Assembly: GCA_001701225.1 (NCBI GenBank)
Contig: DAAQ01000007.1
Location: 42,828-79,654 of the forward strand
Direction: 5' to 3'
DNA length: 36,827 bases
DNA from: Bacteroidales bacterium H5
GTDB lineage: Bacteria > Bacteroidota > Bacteroidia > Bacteroidales > Muribaculaceae
Below the pieces are notes generated by a model. It was not told the origin of the DNA. It ran no database searches and saw only the letters and a list, made by a program, of their open reading frames with translations. The position numbers and the translations under genes were made by a program. This document shows positions 21,942 to 29,307 of the stretch, piece by piece; positions within the stretch are counted from its first letter, which is position 1; the number at the start of each line of letters is the position of its first letter.

Positions 21942-23101
21942 ATATCGTGGAATTTCTTGGTTCTGAGCTTGTCGAGTGGCGTACAGGCTATCGCCTCGGC
22001 CATGATGGCGAGGGTGTCTGCCTTGGCGTAGGGGTTGGGCGATGTGCGCGCGGTCTCCTGACCCTCGGGAGAGAGGGCTGCGGATATGGCGGCGGCAATC
22101 TCGTCGGCCGAGTCGCCGCAGTGGTTAACCGAGGCTCCAGCCAGACGTCCGCGCTGACGTATGCCCACATCGACTGTGGGGATGCCCATCGAGGGGACCT
22201 CGACTATGCCGCTCGACGAGTTGCCGACGACAGCCGACACGCAGGTCAGCGCCGAGATGTATCGTGTGCGCCCGAGAGAGGGTATCACCCTCACCCTCGA
22301 CGGATTCAGACGCGCGTACTCCTCGATCATATCTATGATGATGCGGCCCCGGGCATCGTTGTTGGGATAGGTGATGAGGACATGGCTGTCCGGGAATCTG
22401 TCGAGCGCGTCGAGCAGGGCCCGGCACCGTACGGCGGGGTTCTCGGGGTCGAGTGTCGCGGGGTGGTATGTCACCAGCAGCGAGCCCTCGGGGAGCGTGA
22501 AGCTTATGGATTCCTCGAGCTCGCGGCGCGACATGCGCGGGGCGTGGAGCATGTTCCATACGCCTATCGCGCCTGTGTTGATGACACGCCCTGGCTCCTC
22601 GCCCATGGCGATGACACGGCGGCGGTATGGCTCCGTGGCCGTGAGGTGCAGCGAGGCCATCTTTGTGATGGCGTGGCGGATGGAGTCGTCGACGGCACCC
22701 TCCGAAATCTCTCCTCCGGCTATATGGACTATGGGGACACCCGTCATGAGCGCGGCTGTGGCTGTGGCCAGCATCTCGAAGCGGTCGCCAAGTATGACGA
22801 TGAGGTCGGGATGCAGCCGTGTGAGCTCGCGGGCCATCCCCTGCATGCACCCGGCCATGGCCGATACGGTGTCGAGCGAGGTGTCGGTGTCGACCGGCAT
22901 CGCTACCCTCACCACGTCGGCAAAACCGTCGGCGCGTATCTCGGATATGGTGTCGCCATACTCGGGTATGAGGTGCATGTTTGTGGCGAGTATCACGACC
23001 TCGCAGTCGGTACGCGCGGCCAGGGCACGGCCCACGGGACTGAGCAGTCCCCAGTCGGCGCGTGTGCCTGTGGCAATGGCTATCTTGCGTGTCGTCTGCA
23101 T
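21938..23101 (-). CDS. UDP/GDP-sugar 2-epimerase, hydrolysing (LegG/NeuC type)
   Basis: This enzyme makes the ManNAc-type precursor of nonulosonic acids by 2-epimerisation and hydrolysis of a nucleotide sugar. The 387-residue protein has IAIATGTRADWGLLSPV, DLIVILGDRFEMLATATAAL, PIVHIAGGEISEGAVDDSIRHAITKMASLH, the YHPATLDPE block and VVGNSSSGIVEVPSMGIPTV. All fit the GT-B-fold NeuC/LegG family. Its start shares bases with the yggS stop (TGATG), so it is the second gene of the yggS-epimerase-CMP synthetase-nucleotidyltransferase string. Confidence 0.9.
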   Translation of the reverse strand: MQTTRKIAIATGTRADWGLLSPVGRALAARTDCEVVILATNMHLIPEYGDTISEIRADGFADVVRVAMPVDTDTSLDTVSAMAGCMQGMARELTRLHPDLIVILGDRFEMLATATAALMTGVPIVHIAGGEISEGAVDDSIRHAITKMASLHLTATEPYRRRVIAMGEEPGRVINTGAIGVWNMLHAPRMSRRELEESISFTLPEGSLLVTYHPATLDPENPAVRCRALLDALDRFPDSHVLITYPNNDARGRIIIDMIEEYARLNPSRVRVIPSLGRTRYISALTCVSAVVGNSSSGIVEVPSMGIPTVDVGIRQRGRLAGASVNHCGDSADEIAAAISAALSPEGQETARTSPNPYAKADTLAIMAEAIACTPLDKLRTKKFHDI

Positions 23102-23766
23102 CAGTATTCCCTCTCGCCGAAGATTGTTGTCCCTATCCTGACCATGTTGGCACCCTCTGCGACGGCTATGGGCCAGTCGTGGCTCATGCCCATGCTGATG
23201 ATGCTGAATTCCGGCTTCCCGGCAAATACTCCCGCCTTGAGGGTGTCGAATGTGGCGCGGATGTCACGGAAATCGCGGCGTATGCGCTCCTCGTCGTCGA
23301 CATTCGATGCCATCCCCATCACTCCCACTATATCGGTGGCGCGCAGGGCCTCAACCCGCCCGGGGGTAAGGTATTCGGTGAGCTCGTCGGGGGTGAAGCC
23401 GAATTTGGTTTCTTCTTTGGCCACATGGAGCTGCATCAGCACCTTGATGCGCCGGCCCTCCCTAACGGCCTCGGCGTCTACCGCATCGAGCAGGCGGGGC
23501 GAGTCGATGCTGTGTATCAGCGAGGCGTGGGGCACCACGGTGCGTACCTTGTTGGTCTGCAGATGGCCGATGAAATGCCACTCGATGTCATCGGGAAGCG
23601 CCGCGGCCTTGGATGCCATCTCATTGGCACGGCTCTCGCCGAATATCCTCTGCCCCGCGTCATACGCCTCGCGCAGAGCCTCGACCGGGTGGAATTTTGA
23701 CACGGCGACAAGCACAACCCCTTCGGGAAGCGCTGAACCCAATGCCCTGATGTTAGCAGCTATCAT
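23101..23766 (-). CDS. PLP homeostasis protein YggS/PLPBP
   Basis: This 221-residue member of the YggS/PROSC family binds PLP and buffers it; it has no known catalysis. The PLP lysine is K24 in VAVSKFHP. FGESRANEMASK, WHFIGHLQTNKV, MQLHVAKEETKFGF, GVMGMASNVDD, SMGMSHDWPIAV and VRIGTTIFGERE follow in the usual order. ATG at 23766 is chosen over the TTG codon before it. It is coupled to the epimerase gene by a one-base overlap. Confidence 0.95.
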   Translation of the reverse strand: MIAANIRALGSALPEGVVLVAVSKFHPVEALREAYDAGQRIFGESRANEMASKAAALPDDIEWHFIGHLQTNKVRTVVPHASLIHSIDSPRLLDAVDAEAVREGRRIKVLMQLHVAKEETKFGFTPDELTEYLTPGRVEALRATDIVGVMGMASNVDDEERIRRDFRDIRATFDTLKAGVFAGKPEFSIISMGMSHDWPIAVAEGANMVRIGTTIFGEREY

Positions 23767-23773
23767 CAAATAA

Positions 23774-23877
23774 TTAGGAATTAGGAATTAGGAATGGGGA
23801 ATGGAAAATTGGAGAATGAAGAATTAGGAGATAAATTAGGAATTAGAGACGTTTTTCTAATTTCTAATTTCTAATTC
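23774..23877. repeat. AT-rich heptad arrays, inverted
   Basis: TTAGGAA occurs three times in register (23774-23794) and TTTCTAA three times (23854-23874). AATTAGGAATTAG (about 23834-23846) can pair with CTAATTTCTAATT (about 23857-23869). The region fills the gap between the DUF4494 gene and yggS and may work as a weak terminator. Confidence 0.8.
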
Positions 23878-23884
23878 CTCATTA

Positions 23885-24334
23885 TTATTCGTTGTTTTTT
23901 TTCCCGGAAAGGTCGGCTTCGTAGACATCCATGATGGCGGTTTCCTGGATGGTGTTTATCTCGAAGTCGGCGAGTGTGCCCTTCATTCCCTCCATGAAAT
24001 GGTCGTAGGCCTCCTTGAACGAGTCGGCCGAGACGAGATACTGCGAGATGGATTTCTTCTCGACGGCGGTCTTCTCGTCGAGGGTGATGAATGCGGCCTT
24101 GACAAGATACCACTTGTCGCCGGTATATTGCTGGAAGATTTCTGCGATTTTTGTTATCTTCACTGCCGAGATGGTGAACTCGGAGGTGAAGTGTGCCACC
24201 TCTTCAGAGATGCGGGCCTCTGCCTCGGTGAATGAGAGTGCGTCTACCATGAATGCCTCGGTCACTTTCTTGATCGAGCCGTTATCCATGGTCTTGTCAT
24301 AGCGTACTTTGGTTTCAAACCACATTGATGCCAT
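23885..24334 (-). CDS. DUF4494 family protein
   Basis: This 149-residue Bacteroidales protein of unknown function has the family blocks MWFETKVRYDKTMDNG, EAFMVDALSFTEAEARI, VKAAFITLDEKTAVEKK and MKGTLADFEINTIQETAIMDVYEA. It is soluble, without signal peptide. The ATG at 24334 (MASMWF) is used; the Met three codons later is equally possible since relatives begin near it. It lies between tonB and yggS, a neighbourhood I recall in other Bacteroidales. Confidence 0.88.
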   Translation of the reverse strand: MASMWFETKVRYDKTMDNGSIKKVTEAFMVDALSFTEAEARISEEVAHFTSEFTISAVKITKIAEIFQQYTGDKWYLVKAAFITLDEKTAVEKKSISQYLVSADSFKEAYDHFMEGMKGTLADFEINTIQETAIMDVYEADLSGKKNNE

Positions 24335-24361
24335 ATTCTTTTTCCTTTTTTGCTTGTTTAC

Positions 24362-25165
24362 CTATTTGAAATGATATGTTATAGTGCCTTTCTGTGCGGC
24401 GGGAGCGTTGAGGTCGACAGAGAACTTCGACCCTCTGGCCGCGCTGACACAGGCCGTGCGGGCGCGTGTGCTGGCGGCTGCCGCTCCCGTGCCCGAGGCA
24501 TAGACGGCGTTGGTCACCCGTCCCTGACGGTCGACGGTCACCGATACCGTTATGGTGCCGAGCGGGGCGCCCGGAGGTGTCTGCCACGACTCGATGGTAC
24601 GTCCGTTGAGGTTGAATCCGGGCTTGCCCGAGGCAGCCCCGGTGTCCGAGTTGCCGTCGGGCTGTCCCGATTTGCCCCGGCCACTCCCCTGTGTGCCTGT
24701 CTTGCCGAAATTGACACGCGATGCTATGTTCTCCCTGGCCTCCTGCTCGCGCTTGGCCCGCTCGGCTGCCTCGCGTTCGGCCTTGGTGGGGCCTGTGGGT
24801 TGCTCGGGCTTGGTCTTGGGAGCCTTGGCGGGCGAGGGGCGCTCGCTCGTCACGACAGGTGCGGGTGTCGGTGCGGGTGTGCCCGTGTTCTCTGTCGACT
24901 CGACAGGGGGTGTGGGTGCCGGGGCCTGTTCGGGGCTCTCGGCAGCGGGGGTGTCAGAATTGTCGGCAAGCTCGGGGGTATCGCCGGTCATGACGAACTC
25001 GCCTCCGAACAGCACTTCTGACGAGTCTACCGGGGGCCATGTGCGGTCGGCCTGCTCGGCGGGACTGTAGCGCAGGTAGAGCGCCATCAGCACGGCAAGC
25101 ACGGCGCCGTGAAACAGCACCGTCACCGCAAAGGCTATGATATGTTGGCGTCGGGGTGTTGACAC
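24362..25165 (-). CDS. TonB-like energy transducer
   Basis: TonB couples the ExbBD proton channel to outer-membrane transporters. The start is GTG at 25165, five bases after the exbD stop, giving STPRRQHIIAFAVTVLFHGAVLA with one transmembrane helix at about 9-31. A proline-, threonine- and alanine-rich spacer (about 80-160) follows, with a basic KAEREAAERAKREQEARENI helix. The C-terminal domain is about 185-267 (GTITVSVTVDRQGRVTNAVYASGTG, then KGTITYHFK). It is 267 residues long. Genes for ExbB and ExbD directly upstream support the assignment. Confidence 0.88.
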   Translation of the reverse strand: MSTPRRQHIIAFAVTVLFHGAVLAVLMALYLRYSPAEQADRTWPPVDSSEVLFGGEFVMTGDTPELADNSDTPAAESPEQAPAPTPPVESTENTGTPAPTPAPVVTSERPSPAKAPKTKPEQPTGPTKAEREAAERAKREQEARENIASRVNFGKTGTQGSGRGKSGQPDGNSDTGAASGKPGFNLNGRTIESWQTPPGAPLGTITVSVTVDRQGRVTNAVYASGTGAAAASTRARTACVSAARGSKFSVDLNAPAAQKGTITYHFK

Positions 25166-25169
25166 GGCG

Positions 25170-25610
25170 TTATTCGTTGATTCTGGCCGACGCGGGGGCC
25201 GGCTTGGTGGCGAGCACCATCTTGAGATTGTTCTGCGCGCCCAGGTCAAGCACCTTGACCAGCGCGCCGTATGTCACCTCCTCGTCGGCATAGACGGCTA
25301 TGAAGTCGTCGGTGTCGGGTGCGGCCTTGGCTCGGGCCTCGGCGAGTGCCCCGGCCAGCGAGTCGAGTGTCACCTCGGCAGGTTCCTCGCCGGACACCGA
25401 GACATACATGCGCCCCTCGCTGTCTATGAAGACGCGTGTCGAGGGCTTGAGGGCCGTCTGGTGCGAGCTCTCGGGCAGGTTCACCTCGAGTGCCGTCGGG
25501 AAGACCACTGTCGATGTGACCATGAAGAAGATGAGCAGCAGGAAGATGACGTCGGTCATCGACGCCATCGAGAAGGCCGCCATCATGTTGTTGGTGCGTT
25601 TGAGTGACAT
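25170..25610 (-). CDS. exbD: Biopolymer transport protein ExbD/TolR
   Basis: ExbD is the second subunit of the proton-driven motor. The 146-residue protein has one membrane helix, MTDVIFLLLIFFMVTSTVV (about 18-36), with the essential Asp in TDVIF, followed by a periplasmic domain (VYADEEVTYGALVKVLDLG). It lies 10 bases after exbB and five bases before the tonB-like gene. Confidence 0.93.
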   Translation of the reverse strand: MSLKRTNNMMAAFSMASMTDVIFLLLIFFMVTSTVVFPTALEVNLPESSHQTALKPSTRVFIDSEGRMYVSVSGEEPAEVTLDSLAGALAEARAKAAPDTDDFIAVYADEEVTYGALVKVLDLGAQNNLKMVLATKPAPASARINE

Positions 25611-25620
25611 GGCCGTGGGG

Positions 25621-26304
25621 TTATGCGGGCTCGTTGAGCAGGTCCATGAACTCCATGGTCTTGGCCTCGAGCATGTTCATCACCTTGTTGATGCGTGCCA
25701 CAAGATAGTTGTAGGCAAAGAGGGCGATGATGCCCACGATGAGGCCGGCCACGGTGGTGACCAGCGCGGCATATATGCCGTCGGCCAGCACGGCGATGTT
25801 GGCGCCGGTCCCGGCTGCGGCAAGGTTGTAGAATGCCTGCACCATGCCGACCACGGTGCCGAGGAATCCGAGCATTGGGCCTCCGGCGGCGGTGGTGGCA
25901 AGCCAGGGGAGCCCTTTCTCGAGCTTGGCAATCTCGATGTTGCCGGTGTTCTCGATGGTCACGAGCACATCCTGCATGGGACGCCCGATGCGCGAGATAC
26001 CTTTCGAGATGAGGCGTGCGTAAGGGGTGTCGGTGGTAGCGCACAGGTGACGCGCGCTCTCTATCTCGCCGTCGTGGATATAGTCCTTGATGCGTTTCAT
26101 GAATGTGTCGTCATCGCGGCGTGCACGCCCTATGACGATGCACCGCTCGACAAAGATGTAGATGCTGATTATCGAGAGTATCGCCAGCGGAATCATGATC
26201 CAGCCCCCCTGCAGGGCGAGGTCCCATACCGACAGCTCCTGTACGGGAGCCGGGGCGGCGATGTCGGTGACGGTGGTTACGAATGTGTCTGTCTCTTGTA
26301 GCAT
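25621..26304 (-). CDS. exbB: MotA/TolQ/ExbB proton channel family protein
   Basis: ExbB forms the pentameric motor around ExbD. The 227-residue protein has membrane helices at about 33-52 (GGWIMIPLAILSIISIYIFVE), about 140-160 (GGPMLGFLGTVVGMVQAFY) and 178-199 (ALVTTVAGLIVGIIALFAYN), with conserved TVVGMVQAF and the Thr-rich third helix. It is the first gene of exbB-exbD-tonB. The gap to pdxJ upstream is 61 bases. Confidence 0.94.
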   Translation of the reverse strand: MLQETDTFVTTVTDIAAPAPVQELSVWDLALQGGWIMIPLAILSIISIYIFVERCIVIGRARRDDDTFMKRIKDYIHDGEIESARHLCATTDTPYARLISKGISRIGRPMQDVLVTIENTGNIEIAKLEKGLPWLATTAAGGPMLGFLGTVVGMVQAFYNLAAAGTGANIAVLADGIYAALVTTVAGLIVGIIALFAYNYLVARINKVMNMLEAKTMEFMDLLNEPA

Positions 26305-26365
26305 GATGGATGGGAATGTCGGGAGTTATTCTGTAGGTGGGAACTTTTTCGGGATTAAGGACGGC

Positions 26366-27079
26366 TTATTTCAGGCACTCCCTGTATCTCCTGATTGTCT
26401 CCTCGAGGCCGAGGTAGAGGGCGTCGCAGATGAGGGCATGGCCTATCGAGACCTCGCTGAGACGGGGTATGTTGCGGTGGAAGAACTCGAGGTTCTCCAG
26501 GCTCAGGTCATGTCCGGCGTTGACTCCGAGTCCGCAGCGCAGGGCGGCGTCGGCAGCCTCGACAAACGGGGCGACTGCCTTCTCGGGGTCGGTGGCATAG
26601 AGGTCGACGTAGGGCTTTGTATATAGCTCGACGCGGTCGGCGCCGGTCTTGGCGGCAAGACGGATGTTGTCGGTGTCGGTGCCGACAAATATCGACGAGC
26701 GTATCCCGGCCTCGCGCAGACGCTCGACCACCGAGGTCAGGAACTCCATGTTGGGGCCGACATCCCATCCGGCGCACGATGTGAGTTGGTCGGGGGAGTC
26801 GGGCACCAGGGTCACCTGTTCGGGACGTACCTGGAGCACCAGATTGAGGAAGTCGTCAGAGGGGTATCCCTCGATGTTGAACTCAGTCCTCACCAGCGGA
26901 CGCAGGCGGTACACGTCGTCGCGCTTTATATGCCGTTCGTCGGGACGCGGATGCACGGTGATGCCCTGCGCGCCAAAGCGCTCACAGTCTGCGGCCACCT
27001 TGAGGAGGTCGGGTGTATTCTCGCCGCGCGCGTTGCGGAGCGTGGCTACTTTGTTGATGTTTACGCTGAGATTTGTCAT
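26366..27079 (-). CDS. pdxJ: Pyridoxine 5'-phosphate synthase PdxJ
   Basis: PdxJ condenses deoxyxylulose 5-phosphate with 3-amino-2-oxopropyl phosphate to make pyridoxine phosphate. The start is the ATG at 27079 (MTNLSVNINKVATLRNARG); the open frame upstream is not conserved. The 237-residue TIM-barrel has GITVHPRPDERHI, EFNIEGYPSDDFL, VTLVPDSPDQLTSCAGWDV, GADRVELYTKPYV and the phosphate-binding GLGVNAGHDLSLENL. It reads away from the ACT/nadK genes. yggS, which handles PLP, lies 3.3 kb downstream on the same strand. Confidence 0.95.
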   Translation of the reverse strand: MTNLSVNINKVATLRNARGENTPDLLKVAADCERFGAQGITVHPRPDERHIKRDDVYRLRPLVRTEFNIEGYPSDDFLNLVLQVRPEQVTLVPDSPDQLTSCAGWDVGPNMEFLTSVVERLREAGIRSSIFVGTDTDNIRLAAKTGADRVELYTKPYVDLYATDPEKAVAPFVEAADAALRCGLGVNAGHDLSLENLEFFHRNIPRLSEVSIGHALICDALYLGLEETIRRYRECLK

Positions 27080-27130
27080 GTGTCGGATCGTTTTTATCTG
27101 TATCCCGGCTGAAATGTGAGAGAATTTTTG

Positions 27131-27138
27131 TAACTTTG
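27131..27138 (+). promoter_or_regulatory. Possible promoter of the ACT/nadK pair
   Basis: TAACTTTG matches the TAnnTTTG element. A good -33 element is not apparent. The start near 27142 would give a leader of about 70 bases. Confidence 0.45.
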
Positions 27139-27210
27139 TATCTGCTTGCACACTCTTCCGGGATAACAGAGTGCAAATTTACTCAGAAATTACGAAAAAA
27201 ACGAATAAAA

Positions 27211-27597
27211 TTGCCGTTAAAAGACAACATATCGCCCAATGAACGCCCCCAGACGCTTTCCGCCGAGCCAAGCGTGGAGCGTCTCTATCCTCCGCGCGAG
27301 GAGTCGTCGCGTCTGCTGGCGGCTTGCATCCCGGCCGACTACAGCGCCTCGCGCATAGCCCGCGCGGTCGAGGACTGCGATGCCCAGCTGGTCAACCTCA
27401 ACGTGACCTCCGACGGCTCGGCCCTCGACAACCGTGTGGTGTTCGAGCTTAGGGTGACGCACCGCTCGCCCATGGCAGTGGCCCGCTCGCTCGAGCGGTA
27501 TGGATATGAGGTCGTCGATGTCGAGAAGGGTGCCCTGGCCGACGATGCCGTCATGGCCTCGCGCCTGGCCGAGCTGATGAGGTATCTCGAGGTGTGA
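27211..27597 (+). CDS. Shortened CBS/ACT regulatory protein lacking its CBS domains
   Basis: The equivalent gene before nadK in Bacteroides encodes, as I recall, about 219 residues: an N-terminus MLVKDYIS, two CBS repeats and an ACT-like C-terminus. Here the best start is TTG at 27211, giving (M)PLKDNISPNERPQTL, which matches that N-terminus. After about 25 residues the sequence goes directly into the C-terminal domain: ACIPADYSASRIARAVEDCDAQLVNLNV, then RSPMAVARSLERYGYEVVD. The CBS repeats are missing, leaving 128 residues. There is no frameshift or stop, so it reads as an internal deletion with the frame kept. No in-frame ATG exists near the start. Function unknown. Confidence 0.65.
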   Translation: MPLKDNISPNERPQTLSAEPSVERLYPPREESSRLLAACIPADYSASRIARAVEDCDAQLVNLNVTSDGSALDNRVVFELRVTHRSPMAVARSLERYGYEVVDVEKGALADDAVMASRLAELMRYLEV

Positions 27598-27628
27598 CGG
27601 CAGGCAATCATACAAACAACCGATACAG

Positions 27629-28513
27629 ATGAAGGTAGCGATATTCGGCAAGCGGCGCCAGAGTCCGCAAGATATTCCGGGCATCGAGGCCCTGTTCACC
27701 CACCTGTCCGACAAGGGTGTGTTCGTGGCCGTGCAGCGTCATTTCTTCGAGGCCATGACGCGCGAGCTTGGCTCGCCGCTCGAGGCCGACGATGTGTTTG
27801 ACGCCGACGCGTTCGACGCCGACGTGGCCATCAGCATCGGTGGTGACGGCACCTTCCTGCGCACCGCCCGCTGGGTCGGCCCCAAGGAGGTACCCATCAT
27901 AGGGTTCAACACGGGGCATCTCGGATTCCTTGCCGAGGAGTCGCTGGCCGATGCCCCCGCCATTGTCGAAGACCTGATACACGGCAGCTATTTCATCGAG
28001 CCACGCTCGCTGCTCGAGGTGCGCGCCAAGGGTGACAACCTGCGCCCCTCAATCTCGGGGCGCGCATACGCCCTGAACGAGGTGGCCATCCTGCGCCACG
28101 ACTCGGCCTCGATGATAACGGTCCACACCCTGCTCGACGACATCGAGATTGCATCCTATCAGGGTGACGGCCTCATCATCTCGACCCCCACAGGCTCCAC
28201 GGCATACAACCTGTCGGTCGGGGGGCCCATCGTTCAGCCCACCGCCCCCTGCTGGGTGCTGTCGCCGGTGGCGCCCCACGCCCTGACCATGCGTCCGCTG
28301 GTGGTGAGCGACAACCATGTCATAGAGACAAGCGTCGACAGCCGTGCCGACACATACCGCGTCAATCTCGACGGACGTCTTCTGGTGCTCCCCATCGACG
28401 CCAAGCTCACCATACGCCGCGCCCCCTTTGTGGTCAAGGTGCTTCACCGCCAGGGCCATACCTTTGTCGACACCCTCAGCAACAAGCTGCTCTGGGGCAT
28501 ATCCCGCCGCTGA
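27629..28513 (+). CDS. nadK: NAD kinase
   Basis: NAD kinase phosphorylates NAD to NADP. The 294-residue protein has the catalytic GGDGTFLRTAR block (about 71-81), FNTGHLGFLAEE, ALNEVAILR, and GDGLIISTPTGSTAYNLSVGGPIV, the nucleotide-binding core. SPVAPHALTMRPLVV completes the fold. It lies 31 bases after the ACT protein gene and 5 bases before the YgjP-type gene. Confidence 0.96.
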   Translation: MKVAIFGKRRQSPQDIPGIEALFTHLSDKGVFVAVQRHFFEAMTRELGSPLEADDVFDADAFDADVAISIGGDGTFLRTARWVGPKEVPIIGFNTGHLGFLAEESLADAPAIVEDLIHGSYFIEPRSLLEVRAKGDNLRPSISGRAYALNEVAILRHDSASMITVHTLLDDIEIASYQGDGLIISTPTGSTAYNLSVGGPIVQPTAPCWVLSPVAPHALTMRPLVVSDNHVIETSVDSRADTYRVNLDGRLLVLPIDAKLTIRRAPFVVKVLHRQGHTFVDTLSNKLLWGISRR

Positions 28514-28518
28514 CAGCC

Positions 28519-29229
28519 ATGGCATACGCCACCGTCATAGACTCCCGGCTGGGCGAGGTGCGCATCTCGTTCCGCCGCGGCACGTCGCGTGTCAGCGCCC
28601 GGTGGGACAAGGGCAGGGCACACCTCATAGTCCCTGCCGGACTCGACATGAAGGAGGCGATGGAATATCTCGAGCGGGCACGCCCCTATTTCGAGCAGTC
28701 GCGCAATCCCCCGATGTTCGCCATCGGGCGCGACATCCCCATAGACCGCGGCCCGGTGATACGTATCGTGGCCGATGCCGGGGCGCGCGCCACCGTCAAT
28801 GCCCGTATGGCACGCGACGGAGGTGCCGTCATCGGGATAGGGCCTGATTTCGACATGGCCGATCCGCAGGCCGACGGTATAATCTCGCGTATGCTCATCC
28901 GTGTGGCCGTGCGCCTCGCCCCCGGCATAATCCTCCCGGAACTTGAGGCCGAGGTCTCGCGCCTCGGCCTCATGCCCCGTTCGACGGGTATCTCGCGCGG
29001 ACACAAGGTGCTGGGCCACTGCAATGCCCGCGGCGAGATAGCCATATCGGCCATCTGTCTCTTCCTCCCGTACGAGCTGCGCCGCTACATCTACTGCCAC
29101 GAGCTCGCACACCTCACCGAGATGAACCACTCGCCCCGCTTCCACGCCCTCTGCGACCGTTATCTCTCGGGGCGCGAGGCCGAGCTGTCGCGCAAGGTCG
29201 ACAGGTATGCGTGGCCGCTTTTGAGGTAG
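28519..29229 (+). CDS. YgjP-type metallopeptidase domain protein (DUF45/M48-like)
   Basis: This 236-residue protein has the zinc motif HELAHLTEMNHSPRFHAL (H-E-x-x-H plus a downstream His) near residue 194, as in the YgjP/SprT-like family. A preceding GISRGHKVLGHCNARGEIAISAICLFLPYELRRYI block is typical of YgjP. The first 90 residues form a beta-rich domain (VRISFRRGTSRVSARW, HLIVPAGLDMKEAMEYL). It is cytoplasmic, with no signal peptide. The biological role is unknown. It ends just before a perfect inverted repeat. Confidence 0.88.
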   Translation: MAYATVIDSRLGEVRISFRRGTSRVSARWDKGRAHLIVPAGLDMKEAMEYLERARPYFEQSRNPPMFAIGRDIPIDRGPVIRIVADAGARATVNARMARDGGAVIGIGPDFDMADPQADGIISRMLIRVAVRLAPGIILPELEAEVSRLGLMPRSTGISRGHKVLGHCNARGEIAISAICLFLPYELRRYIYCHELAHLTEMNHSPRFHALCDRYLSGREAELSRKVDRYAWPLLR

Positions 29230-29239
29230 GGAATAGTGG

Positions 29240-29295
29240 TGATAATACAAATGGGGCGGATAGGCCAAAACCTATCCGCCCCATTTGTATTATCA
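29240..29295. terminator. Perfect 25-bp inverted repeat between convergent genes
   Basis: Bases 29240-29264 are exactly complementary to 29271-29295 around a six-base loop CCAAAA. The stem holds TGATAATACAAATGGGG, then CGGATAGG. It lies between the ends of two convergent genes, consistent with a bidirectional terminator, though no T-run follows on either strand. Confidence 0.8.
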
Positions 29296-29307
29296 GTCCT
29301 ATCGGTC

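Noticed and set aside
21947..23773. Long plus-strand open frame of about 600 codons opposite the epimerase and yggS genes
   Set aside because: It is a shadow frame caused by high GC and codon bias of the minus-strand genes, which have clear family motifs. The plus frame has none.
27073..27210. Upstream ATG start (27073) for the ACT-type gene
   Set aside because: It lies upstream of the predicted promoter element and encodes unconserved residues; the matched N-terminus PLKDNIS begins at the TTG at 27211.
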